Positions 46,436 to 57,877 of a stretch of DNA of 64,000 nucleotides are shown here, piece by piece. A program made the position numbers and the translations under genes. Below the pieces are notes generated by a model. It was not told where the DNA came from, made no database searches, and worked only from the letters and a program-made list of their open reading frames with translations. Positions within the stretch are counted from its first letter, which is position 1. Each line of letters starts with the position of its first letter. Source of the stretch: Cherax quadricarinatus (taxonomy: Eukaryota > Arthropoda > Malacostraca > Decapoda > Parastacidae); NCBI RefSeq assembly GCF_038502225.1, contig NC_091311.1:38296072-38360071 (forward strand), given 5' to 3'.

Positions 46436-48125
46436 TCACCGGGTTGTTTATGTACTCTCAGAGGTGTACTCACCGGGTTGTGTATGTACTCTCAGGTGTA
46501 CTCACCGGGTTGTGTATGTACTCTCAGAGGTGTACTCACCGGGTTGTGTATGTACTCTCAGAGGTGTACTCACCGGGTTGTGTATGTACTCTCAGAGGTG
46601 TACCCACCAGGTTGTGTATGTACTCTCAGAGGTGTATTCACCGGGTTGTGTATGTACTCGCAGAGGTGTACTCACCGGGTTGTGTATATACTCTCAGAGG
46701 TGTACTCACCGGGTTGTAGTATGTACTCTCAGAGGTGTACTCACCGGGTTGTGTATGTACTCTCAGATGTGTACTCACCGGGTTGTGTATATACTCTCAG
46801 AGGTGTACTCACCAGGTTGTAGTATGTACTCTCAGAGGTGTACTCACCGGGTTGTAGTATGTACTCTCAGAGGTGTACTCACCGGGTTGTGTATGTACTC
46901 TCAGAGGTGTACTCACCAGGTTGTAGTATGTACTCTCAGAGGTGTACTCATCGGGTTGTAGTATGTACTCTCAGAAGTGTACTCACCGGGTTGTGTATAT
47001 ACTCTCAGAGGTGTACTCACCAGGTTGTGTATGTACTCAGAGGTGTACTCACCGAGTTGTGTATGTACTCTCAGAGGTGTACTCAACTGGTTGTGTATGT
47101 ACTCTCAGAGGTTTACTCATCGGGTTGTAGTATGTACTCTCAGAGGTGTACTCACCGGGTTGTGTATGTACTCTCAGAGGTGTACTCACCGGGTTGTGTA
47201 TGTACTCTCAGATGTGTACTCACCGGGTTGTGTATGTACTCTCAGAGGTGTACTCACCGGGTTGTGTATGTACTCTCAGAGGTGTACTCACCGGGTTGTG
47301 TATGTACTCTCAGAGGTGTACTCACCGGGTTGTGTATGTACTCTCAGAGGTGTACTCACCGGGTTGTGTATGTACTCTCAGAGGTGTACCCACCAGGTTG
47401 TGTATGTACTCTCAGAGGTGTACCCACCAGGTTGTGTATGTACTCTCAGAGGTGTACTCGGGTTGTGTATATACCAGAGGTGTACTCACCAGGTTGTAGT
47501 ATGTACTCTCAGAGGTGTACTCACCGGGTTGTGTATGTACTCTCACCGGGTTGTGTATGTAGAGGTGTACTCACCGGGTTGTGTATGTACTCTCAGAGGT
47601 GTACCCACCAGGTTGTGTATGTACTCTCAGAGGTGTACCCACCAGGTTGTGTATGTACTCTCAGAGGTGTACTCACCGGGTTGTAGTATGTACTCTCAGA
47701 GGTATACTCACCAGGTTGTAGTATGTGCTCTCAGAGGTGTACTCACTGGGTTGTAGTATGTGCTCTTAGAGGTGTACTCACCGGGTTGTAGTACGTACTC
47801 TCAGAGGTGTACTCACCAGGTTGTAGTATGTACTCTCAGAGGTGTACTCGTCGGGTTATGTATGTACTCTCAGAGGTTTACTCATCGGGTTGTAATATGT
47901 GCTCTCAGAGGTGTACTCACCGGGTTGTAGTACATACTCTCAGAGGTGTACTCACCGGGTTGTAGTATGTACTCTCATAGGTATACTCACCGAGTTGTGC
48001 ATGTACTCTCAGAGGTGTACTCACCAGGTTATGTATGTACTCTCAGATGTTTACTCACCGGGTTGTAGTATGTGCTCTCAGCGGTGTACTCACTGTTTTG
48101 TAGTATGTACTCTCAGAGGTGTACT
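46436..48125. repeat. 34/35-bp minisatellite, left part
   Basis: About 50 units of GTGTACTCACCGGGTTG + TGTATGTACTCTCAGAG (34 bp), and a 35-bp form with TAGTATGTA. The 35-bp form becomes dominant towards the right, so the array is polarised. All three plus frames are largely open. The array resumes at 52,684. Confidence 0.96.
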
Positions 48126-48247
48126 TGTCATGTGGGTTTCGATAACGTGGATGGGGTAAGAATACTCACGTAGGCTGGTAGTACGTATAATATAACGGAA
48201 AGTATGGGGAAGCACCAACAGCCGACCTGCCTCTCTCTGCACCCTAT
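48126..48247 (-). repeat. Inverted partial LTR (copy of the LTR 3' end)
   Basis: It matches the reverse complement of 52,556-52,683 at roughly 88% with small indels (e.g. TACTCACGTAGGCTGGTAGT and GCCGACCTGCCTCTCTCTGC in both). Similarity stops near 48,247. A conventional 5' LTR would read in the other direction. Confidence 0.85.
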
Positions 48248-48253
48248 CGCATT

Positions 48254-50440
48254 GTGCTCGACCCTTATCGATGGCATGCCCAAATTGATGACTTGATCGT
48301 ACCATTTTGGGGTTACCAGCTTGGATCCGAAATCTGCCATACTGCCGCAGAGTACGACATTCGAATTAAGTCCTTACAGGCCAGTGCATTTTCCAGTAGC
48401 GTACCCAAGCGGTCAGGCACTGATGATCCTGTCACTCCTGTCTGTGTTCCTGCAACTTCAGACTTGCAAGATAGTGTCCAGTTACCTCAAGTGTCTGAGG
48501 ACGCTCTGACTACCTTGAGTGCTGAGCCTATCCCTGCAATGTCTGCTAGTTCAAGTAGTAGTTTCTCCACAGGGGACGCCTTGTCGGAAAACAATTACTT
48601 GCAACTAGTAATGCCATCTCTTGTTGATGTCACATGCCGTCTGCAGAAAGACGTTTCTGTCGCAGCTAGTGCCCTCACTAGAGTGTCTGTTGTTGTTCCT
48701 AGTGTTCCAGATGGTGATAACGTCCTAGTTGACAGTGATTCCTGCAAAGTAAAAGGTCTATTTGTTGAACCATCCTTACATGTTGTAAGAGATAGTAAGA
48801 TCCATTTCTTCCTAGCTAACACTTCTGGTCACAGTGTTTGTCTCAGAGCAAATACCAATCTTGTTGACCTTGTTCACTATCCTTACCCTGTTCAGGTAGA
48901 GGATGAGTTGTCACCTGACCAGTGGGTCGGTGCTATTTCTACCGGGGAGACCTCTTCCACTTCACCAGATCAATCTGTTCCACCAGTTGAGGAGAAAGAC
49001 TTAGCTCCCACTGACTTCCCAGATGAAGTCAAGCATTTGTTGACTCTGTTGAACAAACGTCGTAAAGCCATTGCCTTACCAGGTGAGAAGATGGGTATAA
49101 CAAACTTATTGTCCCATCGTATTCCACTTGAACCTGGTATTAGACCTATCTACATACCTGCGTACAGAATGCCTCATTCACAAGTTGCTGTTGCAGAAGA
49201 ATTGATCAATCAAATGCTTGATGATGGAGTTATTGCACCAAGCAATTCACCTTGGAATGCACCCTTGATCCTAGTACCTAAGAAGGATGGTACTTGGCGT
49301 CCAGTGATTGACTTTAGGAAGTTAAATGCAAAAACTATCCCAGATCGCTTCCCACTTCCTGTACTGGGTGATCTTTTACAACCCTGGACTTGTTACAAGG
49401 GTTTTGGCAAGTCCCTCTTCACGAGGACAGCCAAGAGCTAACTGCATTCTCCACTCCTACAGGTCATTATCACTTCCTCTGTATGGCGTTTGGATTACGA
49501 TCCTCCCCTATCACGTTCTCAAGGCTCATGACTAATATCTTTAGAGGTCTCATAGGTAATGCACTTATGGTGTACTTAGATGACGTAATCGTCATGTCTA
49601 AAGACGTGGATACACACTTGAAAAGACTTGATGTAGTACTTGGTAAGCTTGAAGAAGCCAATTTAAAGATCAAACTGTCTAAATGTCAATTTTTCAGATC
49701 AGAAATTAAGTTTCTTGGTCACGTAGTCACTCCTAGAGGGGTTACGACTGACCAAAGTAAAGTAACTGCAGTACTAAATTTTCCAACACCCAAAACTGCT
49801 GATGCCGTAAGATCCTTTGTGGGCTTAGCAGGTTTTTATAGATCTTTCATTGCCAATTTTTCTTCCATAGCTGCTCCTCTAACTGAGTTGCTTAAGAAAG
49901 ATGCTCCTTTTGTTTGGACCTTCCGTCAAGAAAGAGCATTCCAAACTTTAAAAGAAAAGCTAACATCTGCTCCAATTTTGAAATTTCCAGATTTTTCTAA
50001 GCCCTTCTATCTGACTACTGATGCTAGTTCTATTGGCATAGGTGCCGTACTAGCTCAGAAGACTGATGGCAAGTACAACGCAGTTGCATTTGCTAGCCGA
50101 GTCCTTACGAAGGCTGAACGTAATTATACAGTAACTGAGCAAGAAGCTTTAGCAATAGTTATGGTCTTTAAAGCACTTCTGAGACATTATTTATCAGTAC
50201 TCTGTTCATGTCTTGACAGACCACGCTCCACTGATACCTTTATTCCAGAACAAACAACCTACTGGAAGGTTAGCCAGATGGACCTTGACTATCCAAGAGT
50301 TCAATCCCACCTTTGAACACTTACCTGGCAAGTCAAATGTAGTCGCAGATGCCTTATCGCGACATGTTAGTATAGTAACTGCAGACCCTCCATTTAGTGC
50401 TGAGGATGTAAAGAATGCTCAACGAACAGATCCCATGTGA
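48254..50440 (+). pseudogene. Ty3-type pol: linker, reverse transcriptase, RNase H
   Basis: An N-terminal linker (about 270 codons, Ser-rich, no DTG/DSG protease motif) leads into RT: LVPKKDGTWRPVIDFRKLN (near 49,277), 'DRFPLP', frameshift near 49,385, then 'LLQGFWQVPLHEDSQE', 'AFGLRSSPITFSRLM', 'VYLDDVIVMS' (catalytic YLDD), 'LKIKLSKCQFFRSEIKFLGH' and 'VRSFVGLAGFYRSFI'. RNase H starts YLTTDASSIGIGAVL and includes 'EQEALAIV'. After a second frameshift near 50,195, 'MTDHAPLIPLF' and 'LPGKSNVVADALSRH' follow, then a TGA at 50,438. Order RT-RNase H-integrase assigns it to Ty3 (Metaviridae-type). Two one-base frameshifts and a stop make it inactive as read. Confidence 0.92.
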
Positions 50441-51946
50441 TCTGGTGTGATTCGATTCCTGCTCCAGCTAGATCTTATTCTGACTGTGAAGCCACCAGCA
50501 CCCATCAGTGACTTTGTCATGAACCAAGAATTACTCTATTGAACAGCCGAGTTGGGTACTCCTAGCAGAAGAGTATACCAGTTAGTAATTCCACAGTCAC
50601 TAGTGAATGTAGCCTTACAGCTAGTTCACGATGTACCAGGTGTTGCGCACCCTGGTATGGATCGTTCAGTAAAACAAGCCAGATTGAAATACTTTTGGCC
50701 TCGTATGGCAACTGATATTTCTGAGTATGTTAAGAAATGTAGTGTCTTCATGCAACATAAAGGTAATGCTAATGGTCCTAATCCAATCCAAGTGTATCCA
50801 ACTACTAGCGAACCGTGGGAAAGAGTTGCGCTAGATTTGTTAACTAATTTCCAATGTTCCCTCCAGGGCAACAAACATCTGTGTGTTATGGTAGACCATT
50901 TCACCAGATATTGTGAGCTAGTTCCTATTGCAGATAAGACTGCCGAGACAGTAGCTAAAGCGTTTAAAGAACGCATTATCTGCAGGCATACCACCCCTAA
51001 GTCCCTAGTAAGAGATAATGGAGGTGAATTCTGTAATGAGATTCTTGAAAATTTGTGTACCTTGTACAAGATCTCTAAATCCACCATTGTTCCTCATCAT
51101 CCTGCCAGCAATGGGTTAGCAGAACGAACCAATAAGAAAGTACTTGATGTCTTGAGAGCCACTCTCAATCCCAACAATGAAACTTGGGATGAAGTTATAC
51201 CTGATGTGCAGTGTGCTATAAATTCTGCTTACAATGTTTCTATAGGTGACACTCCACATTATGCAATGTATGGTGTAGATAAACGTTTGCCTTATGAGTT
51301 GTTATATTCTAATCCAAAACCAAATTACAACCCTGATGATTTCATAGCAACTCGTACCAGCTTAGCTCAAACTGTTTTTAGAAGAATCCTTGAAACACTT
51401 CATAAATCAACAGCAGAATTTACAAGAGTCGCAAACACTCGAGCAAAGCCATCCAAAATCAAAGTAGGTTCGAGAGTTATGCTGACTAACTTTAACAAAA
51501 CGTCTGCAATGCCTAAGCTTGATCAAAAGTTTGTTGGTCCTTATCGAGTAGTTGAACATATCACTGGTAATAAGTATAAGGTTAGAGAAATTAGTACTGG
51601 TCAGTATGAAGAATCGCATTTAGATCATATGAAGTTAGTATGTGATGATAATGATGCTCCAACCCAGACTAATGTGACAGACTCTGACAATCCTCCTGAT
51701 CCTGTACTCTCTACCTCTGATACTCAGTCAGACGATCAACCTGAATGTCGTTATTCCCTACGTACACGACAGGTATTGAGAAATCCTCAAGTATCATTTG
51801 TTACTTCCAGTTCAGATTTGCCTCAAATACAGCATGAGTTAGCCAGTGCAACAGAGTTTGATCCTCCCAGAGATGACACCCATTCTGCATATATCAATCT
51901 TACCCTAGCAGAGTTGGGGTTAAATGTAAATAACCTGTATAGATGA
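50441..51946 (+). pseudogene. Ty3-type integrase and C-terminal extension
   Basis: The open frame from about 50,552 reads VHDVPGVAHPGMDRSVKQAR, then 'KYFWPRMATDISEYVKKC' and SVFMQHK. The zinc-binding H-H-C-C domain has Phe in place of the second Cys (CSVF for CxxC). The catalytic core shows ALDLLTNF (D), 'LVRDNGGEFCNEILENLC' (D) and 'HPASNGLAERTNKKVLDVLR' (E), so D,D,E is intact. A GPY/F-type region follows (KFVGPYRVVEHITGNKYKV), then an acidic Ser/Thr-rich tail ending at a TGA. The first part (50,441-50,551) has stops in the frame linking it to RNase H. No chromodomain recognised. Confidence 0.9.
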
Positions 51947-52360
51947 ATAATTACAGTATCAACTTATCAGTATTCAAGAATTTTTTTTTTGCGTTCACGT
52001 TCTCCGAATTCTGAGAGTTAACAGTCTAGATTTAAGTGCACCGAATCTGCCTTTCTGTTAAACACTTCTTTCTTTGTATATATTCCTTCCTCAGAATCCG
52101 TAGATCACATGAATACAGATTGATCGATCAAATTTTTTTTATCACTTCTATTGTGTAATCTCAACGTTGAGTTTCATTCGATGAGTTGTGCTATATTATA
52201 CCTTGTATTGCATTACAGTTTCATTACAGTTTCAGTTACGTAAGCTTCCATTCCAATATTCTACTTATGTATGTTATAATGTTCAATTGTTGTGTACTTT
52301 GACATTGTATAGAATCAGCCCAAGCCGTACACCTGCCATCTCTAGTTTGTATTAGTTGTA
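51947..52360. other. Ty3 element 3' non-coding segment
   Basis: AT-rich sequence between the integrase stop and the LTR. I see no clear polypurine tract directly before 52,361, which weakens the placement of the LTR start. Confidence 0.55.
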
Positions 52361-52683
52361 TGTCGGGACAACATACGTTAGCATCGCCGAGCTCTCAGTA
52401 GTAGTACCAGTTCCTAGTAACCAGTTACCAGTAACCAGTGTACCAGTAGATGACTCACTACCAACTGTCTGTGTGAATCACTGTTATTTATATTGCTGCT
52501 GACCATAGCAGGATTTCAAACACCCTCACCCGTAGGCACTTATGGGGCAGTTGAAGATAGGCAGCAGAGAGAGGCAGGTCGGCTGTTGGCGCTTCCCATA
52601 CTTCCCGATATATATTATATTATACGTACTACCAGCCTACGTGAGTATTTTTACCAATCCACGTATCGAAAACCCACATGACA
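52361..52683 (+). repeat. 3' LTR (probable), 323 bp
   Basis: Starts TGTCGGGACAACATACG and ends CCCACATGACA, i.e. TG...CA ends. The start is inferred from its resemblance to Ty3-type LTR starts, as no second full LTR exists for comparison. The end is fixed by the TACT duplication. It includes CCAGTTACCAGTAACCAGTG short repeats. Confidence 0.6.
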
Positions 52684-52912
52684 TACTCACTGGATTGTAG
52701 TATGTACTCTCATAGGTGTACTCATCGGGTTGTAGTATGTACTCTCAGATGTTTACTCACCGGGTTGTAGTATGTGCTCTCAGCGGTGTACTCACCGTTT
52801 TGTAGTATGTACTCTCAGAGGTGTACTCATCGGGTTGTAGTATGTACTCTCATAGGTGTACTCATCGGATTGTAGTATGTACTCTCAGAGGTGTAGGCCT
52901 ACTCACCGATAG
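52684..52912. repeat. 34/35-bp minisatellite, right part
   Basis: About six further units of the array left of the Ty3 element, mainly the 35-bp TAGTATGTA form. Some match phrases just left of the insertion (TGTGCTCTCAGCGGTGTACT), which indicates local duplication. Confidence 0.95.
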
Positions 52913-53582
52913 GATGGATAATGAGAACATTCAAGACAAGAGATGCTAAGCCAATGATGATCCTTTTTAAATCACTTGTTCTCTCTAGGCTGGAATACTG
53001 CTGTACATTAACATCTCCATTCAAGGCAGGTGAAATTACAGAGCTAGAGAATGTACAGAGAACCTTTACTGCACGTATAAGTTCCATCAAACACCTTAAC
53101 TACTGGGAACGCCTGGAAGCACTTGACTTATACTCACTGGAGTGCAGGCGAGAGAGATATATCATAATCTACACCTGGAAGATTCTGGAGGGACTGGTCC
53201 TTAATATTCACATAGAAATTACTCCATACGAAAGCAAAAGACTTGGCAGGCGATGCAACATACCCCCAGTGAAAAGTAGGGGCGTCACTGATGTACTAAG
53301 AGAAAATGCAATAAGTTTCCGGGGCCCAAGACTGTTCAACAGCTTCACAGCAGCAATAGGGGGCATTACCAGTAGATCCCTGGCTGTCTTCAAGAGGGAG
53401 CTGGACAGATACCTAAAGTCGGTGCCGGATCAGCCGGGCTGTGGTTCGTATGTTGGATTGCGTGCGGCCAGCAGTAACAGCCTCGTTGATCAGGCTCTGA
53501 TCCACCGTGAGGCCTGGTCGTGGACCGGGCTGCGGGGGCGTTAATCCCCGGAATACCCTCCAGGTAGACTCCAGGTAGGTAG
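52913..53582 (+). pseudogene. LINE-C 3' end, longest open copy
   Basis: A 207-codon frame: MRTFKTRDAKPMMILFKSLV, then 'LSRLEYCCTLTSPFKAGEIT', 'LNYWERLEALDLYSLECRRE', 'YIIIYTWKILEGLVLNIHIE', 'RGPRLFNSFTAAIGGI' and 'FKRELDRYLKSVPDQPGCGS'. This is the ORF2 C-terminal domain of this family without RT motifs, open to a natural end. It serves as the reference for the other LINE-C copies. It is 5'-truncated at the minisatellite border and ends CTCCAGGTAGACTCCAGGTAG. Confidence 0.88.
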
Positions 53583-53731
53583 ACCGGGTTGTAGTTATAG
53601 GCTTCTCTTTGCGGGGGTCGAGTCTCAGCTCCTGTCCTCTCTTCTTCAACTACACTCTGGAGCTGAATCTTTCAGTGCATATTCACTAAATGTATACAGT
53701 GACAGGTATTAATCTCTCACTGTGTGTATAC
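53583..53731 (-). repeat. LINE-B terminal scrap and spacer
   Basis: TTTGCGGGGGTCGAGTCTCA with GCTCCTGTCCTCTC is the reverse of a LINE-B 3' terminus (compare 45.4 kb). The rest is spacer before the next array. Confidence 0.5.
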
Positions 53732-54954
53732 ACTTCTCAGTGTGTACAGTATGTATACACTGAGAAGTGAGCATCTCTCAGTATGTATACACTGAGAAGT
53801 GAGCATCTCTCAGTATGTATACACTGAGAAGTGAGCATCTCTCAGTATGTATACACTGAGAAGTGAACATTTCTCAGTATTTATACACTGAGAAGTGAGC
53901 ATCTATCAGTATGTATACACTGAGAAGTGAGCATCTCTCAGTATGTATACACTGAGAAGTGAACATTTCTCAGTATGTATACACTGAGAAGTGAGCATCT
54001 CTCAGTATGTATACACTGAGAAGTGAGCATCTCTCAGTATGTATACACTGAGAAGTGAACATTTCTCAGTATGTATACACTGAGAAGTGAGCATCTCTCA
54101 GTATGTATACACTGAGAAGTGAACATTTCTCAGTATGTATACACTGAGAAGTGAACATTTCTCAGTATGTATACACTGAGAAGTGAGCATCTCTCAGCAC
54201 GTAAACACTGAGAAGTGAGCATCTCTCAGTATGTATACACTGAGAAGTGAGCATCTCTCAGTATGTATACACTGAGAAGTGAGCATCTCTCAGTATATAT
54301 ACACTGAGAAGTGAGCATCTCTCAGTATGTAGACACTGAGAAGTGAGCATCTCTCAGTATGTATACACTGAGAAGTGAGCATCTCTCAGTATGTATACAC
54401 TGAGAAGTGAGCATCTCTCAGTATATATACACTGAGAAGTGAGCATCTCTCAGTATGTAGACACTGAGAAGTGAGCATCTCTCAGTATGTAGACACTGAG
54501 AAGTGAGCATCTCTCAGTATGTAGACACTGAGAAGTGAGCATCTATCAGTATGTAAACACTGAGAAGTGAGCATCTCTCAGTATGTATACACTGAGAAGT
54601 GAGCATCTATCAGTATGTAAACACTGAGAAGTGAGCATCTATCAGTATGTAAACACTGAGAAGTGAGCATCTCTCAGCACGTAGACACTGAGAAGTGAGC
54701 ATCTCTCAGCACGTAGACACTGAGAAGTGAGCATCTCTCAGCACGTAGACACTGAGAAGTGAGCATCTCTCAGCACGTAGACACTGAGAAGTGAGCATCT
54801 CTCAGCACGTAGACACTGAGAAGTGAGCATCTCTCAGCACGTAGACACTGAGAAGTGAGCATCTCTCAGCACGTAGACACTGAGAAGTGAGCATCTCTCA
54901 GCACGTAGACACTGAGAAGTGAGCATCTCTCAGCACGTAGACACTGAGAAGTGT
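53732..54954. repeat. 32-bp hairpin minisatellite, about 38 units
   Basis: Unit: AGCATCTCTCAGTATG + TATACACTGAGAAGTG (32 bp). TCTCAGT and ACTGAGA in each unit form a 6-7-bp hairpin. The left two-thirds are TATGTATAC type, with TGTAGAC and TGTAAAC intermediates. From about 54,670 nine units are uniformly of the CACGTAGAC type. Lone CACG units occur earlier (near 54,199). Confidence 0.97.
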
Positions 54955-55367
54955 GTATATCTGTGTGTGAACATGTCCAGTTTGCTTTATTCGTTCTTGA
55001 AAAAGCTTCAAGCAGATGAAACGTCATACTAATGCTGCCTCCTTATGCTTACTGGAATTTCTATTTTAGGGAATAAAGTATTCCTAAAATAATGACCCAC
55101 GTACAGTGGATAGGACTTACCACTTACTGTCGTTCTCACGGTGACACTGAGGACCACACCAAGAAAAGAATTTTCTCTCTCAACGCTCCCACTAAAGAGG
55201 TAGGTCACAATACCCCTGTGGATAATGTGACAGTCTTCGTGGGGGAGACCCCGGACGAACTTGTCCAGTTGAAGTTATGAACCCAGATGCTCCTGCAGCA
55301 GGGATGATGGTAGTAATGCACGACTGTGCGTGTCGAGTACAGAAACACTGAAGGACACTCCATGCGT
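54955..55367. other. Unannotated stretch
   Basis: No gene recognised. A 62-codon frame (55,092-55,280) matches nothing known to me. Confidence 0.4.
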
Positions 55368-55690
55368 CGATAAGATTTTAAAATGACCTACGGGGAAGCA
55401 GATTTGAGGAAAGTGTTGGTTTTTAAATAGAGTAGTCGATGAGTGGAACAGGCTGCCTAGTAGGGTTATTGAAGCTAAAACCTTTCGTTGCTTCAAATTT
55501 AGGTTAGATAAATACATGAGTGACAGGGGTTGGGTCTGTGTGAGACTTCCACCTGAGATAATAAGGTTATCTAAACTTATTCCTTGAGTAGCGTTGAAAA
55601 TGGGTTAGGTAAATATTTTTGTTTAGGGGGTATTGGTTTGAGAAAGACATGTCTAGTATGGGCCAATAGGCCTGCTGCAGTGTTCCTCCT
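55368..55690 (+). pseudogene. CR1-like LINE 3' end
   Basis: The frame reads VFKNRVVDEWNRLPSRVIE (one stop in it), then AKTFRCFKFRLDKYMSDRG and WVCVRLPPEIIRLSKLIP, the usual C-terminus of CR1/L2 ORF2, followed by a 3' non-coding part with GGCCAATAGGCCTGCTGCAG. RT and endonuclease are missing. Confidence 0.7.
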
Positions 55691-55865
55691 TTTTTATCTT
55701 CTTACAAGAATGAAGGGCGAAATGTCAACAGTTTGTTGGACTGCACTGGTAGATAAAAGGCTGTGCATGTTGAGAGAGAGGCAACAGGTATATCAGATCA
55801 TTTTTTAATTGTGGCTACACTGAAAGTAAAAGATAGACGGGATACAAGGAGAATGGCATCAACAA

Positions 55866-55867
<2 letters not shown>

Positions 55868-55958
<91 letters not shown>
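55868..55958. repeat. (AG)n microsatellite
   Basis: About 44 AG units. Confidence 0.97.
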
Positions 55959-56638
55959 GAAAGTTTATAAATTAAAGGGATGGGAAGTTAGGTTAATATA
56001 AAAGTAACTATTGGTAGAGAGATGGGCTAGTGAGAATATAGGCAATGAGGCTGAAGAGGTATGGGGCAGAGTAGTGAAAGCAGTGAAAAGGTATGGGGCA
56101 GAGTAGTGAAAGTAGTGAAAAAGAAAAAGTTAACATACGAGAAGTTTTTGCAAGGTAAAAGTGATATAAGGAGGGAGGAGTTAATGGAGACAAAAAAAAA
56201 AAAAGAGGTTAAGAGAATGGTGAAGGAATATAAAATGAGAGCAAATGAGAGAGTGGGTAAGATGCTGTCAACAAATTTTGCTGAGAATAAGATAAAGTTT
56301 TGTTAGGTAAGACACATATGCAACAGTTAGGTATCTTTATTTCGAAACGTTTCGCCTACACAGTAGGCTTCTTCAGGGTATCTTGGTACAGACCACTTCG
56401 ACAACCTCTACTAGTGAGAACGGCTGGGTTTGAGAGGGACCTGCCCTCCCAAATCAACCTACGTCTCACCTCCTGGCACTATATAAGGCCCGATTCTGTC
56501 ACTTCAACTTCATATTGTTTCAGACAACGGAACAATGCTCTTCTCCAGACTGAGGGACTGACCACCTCAAAACTTTAAGGGTGATGGACTGATTACATCG
56601 TCTTCAAGTATCTTCTGCTTCTATCAACCTTTCTGTAC

Positions 56639-56677
56639 TCGACTGAAGAAGCCTACTGTGTAGGCGAAACGTTTCGA
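56639..56677 (+). ncRNA. Hammerhead-ribozyme-like motif, array unit 1
   Basis: Stem I TCGA (56,639-56,642); core CTGAAGA (643-649); extra A; stem II GCCTAC-TGT-GTAGGC (651-665, perfect 6 bp); GAAA (666-669); C; GTT (671-673); stem I TCGA (674-677). Relative to the 32.9 kb motif both stems have changed on both strands (GGA/TCC to TCGA/TCGA; GCCAC/GTGGC to GCCTAC/GTAGGC), i.e. pairing is conserved while sequence is not. Confidence 0.6.
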
Positions 56678-57038
56678 AATAAAGATACCTAACTGTTGCA
56701 TATGTGTCTTACCTAACAATCTGTCGGTATTTCATACCATTTTAATGTTCATTCTGTCAGACACTGCAACACAAGGGTATCTTGGTACAGACCACTTCGA
56801 CAACCTCTACTAGTGAGAACGGCTGGGTTTGAGAAGGACCTGCCCTCCCAAAGCAACCTACGTCTCACCTCCTGGCACTATATAAAGGCCCCATTCTGTC
56901 ACTTCAACTTCATATTGTTTCAGACAACGGAACAATGCTCTTCTCCAGACTGAGGGACTGACCACCTCAAAACTTTAAGGGTGATGGACTGATTACATCG
57001 TCTTCAAGTATCTTCTGCTTCTATCAACCTTTCTGTAC

Positions 57039-57077
57039 TCGACTGAAGAAGCCTACTGTGTAGGCGAAACGTTTCGA
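57039..57077 (+). ncRNA. Hammerhead-ribozyme-like motif, array unit 2
   Basis: Identical to unit 1 through the motif. The only nearby change is ATATAGATACC for ATAAAGATACC just after it. Confidence 0.6.
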
Positions 57078-57438
57078 AATATAGATACCTAACTGTTGCA
57101 TATGTGTCTTACCTAACAATCTGTCGGTATTTCATACCATTTTAATGTTCATTCTGTCAGACACTGCAACACAAGGGTATCTTGGTACAGACCACTTCGA
57201 CAACCTCTACTAGTGAGAACGGCTGGGTTTGAGAAGGACCTGCCCTCCCAAAGCAACCTACGTCTCACCTCCTGGCACTATATAAAGGCCCCATTCTGTC
57301 ACTTCAACTTCATATTGTTTCAGACAACGGAACAATGCTCTTCTCCAGACTGAGGGACTGACCACCTCAAAACTTTAAGGGTGATGGACTGATTACATCG
57401 TCTTCAAGTATCTTCTGCTTCTATCAACCTTTCTGTAC

Positions 57439-57477
57439 TCGACTGAAGAAGCCTACTGTGTAGGCGAAACGTTTCGA
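57439..57477 (+). ncRNA. Hammerhead-ribozyme-like motif, array unit 3
   Basis: Identical to unit 1 through the motif, exactly 400 bp after unit 2. Confidence 0.6.
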
Positions 57478-57838
57478 AATAAAGATACCTAACTGTTGCA
57501 TATGTGTCTTACCTAACAATCTGTCGGTATTTCATACCATTTTAATGTTCATTCTGTCAGACACTGCAACACAAGGGTATCTTGGTACAGACCACTTCGA
57601 CAACCTCTACTAGTGAGAACGGCTGGGTTTGAGAAGGACCTGCCCTCCCAAAGCAACCTACGTCTCACCTCCTGGCACTATATAAAGGCCCCATTCTGTC
57701 ACTTCAACTTCATATTGTTTCAGACAACGGAACAATGCTCTTCTCCAGACTGAGGGACTGACCACCTCAAAACTTTAAGGGTGATGGACTGATTACATCG
57801 TCTTCAAGTATCTTCTGCTTCTATCAACCTTTCTGTAC

Positions 57839-57877
57839 TCGACTGAAGAAGCCTACTGTGTAGGCGAAACGTTTCGA
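57839..57877 (+). ncRNA. Hammerhead-ribozyme-like motif, array unit 4
   Basis: Identical to unit 1 through the motif. The unit ends at TTTTAATGTTC, the right boundary of the insertion. Confidence 0.6.

Larger units (their letters stand above)
48126..52683 (+). mobile_element. Ty3-type LTR retrotransposon, 5'-deleted, with an inverted LTR end
   Basis: The element starts TGTCATGTGGGTTTCG and ends CGAAAACCCACATGACA, flanked by TACT on both sides (48,122-48,125; 52,684-52,687). Removing it restores the minisatellite phrase GGTGTACTCACTGG. Inside: pol (no gag or visible protease) and one right-hand LTR. The left 120 bp is an inverted copy of the LTR's 3' end, not a normal direct LTR. Confidence 0.88.

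Noticed and set aside
46444..48159. Cys/Val/Leu-rich repetitive open frames
   Set aside because: Same cause: the 34/35-bp minisatellite is stop-poor in all plus frames.
48126..52683. Endogenous retrovirus with env
   Set aside because: After integrase there is only a short acidic tail and non-coding sequence. No envelope-like frame is present, so an LTR retrotransposon is the better call.
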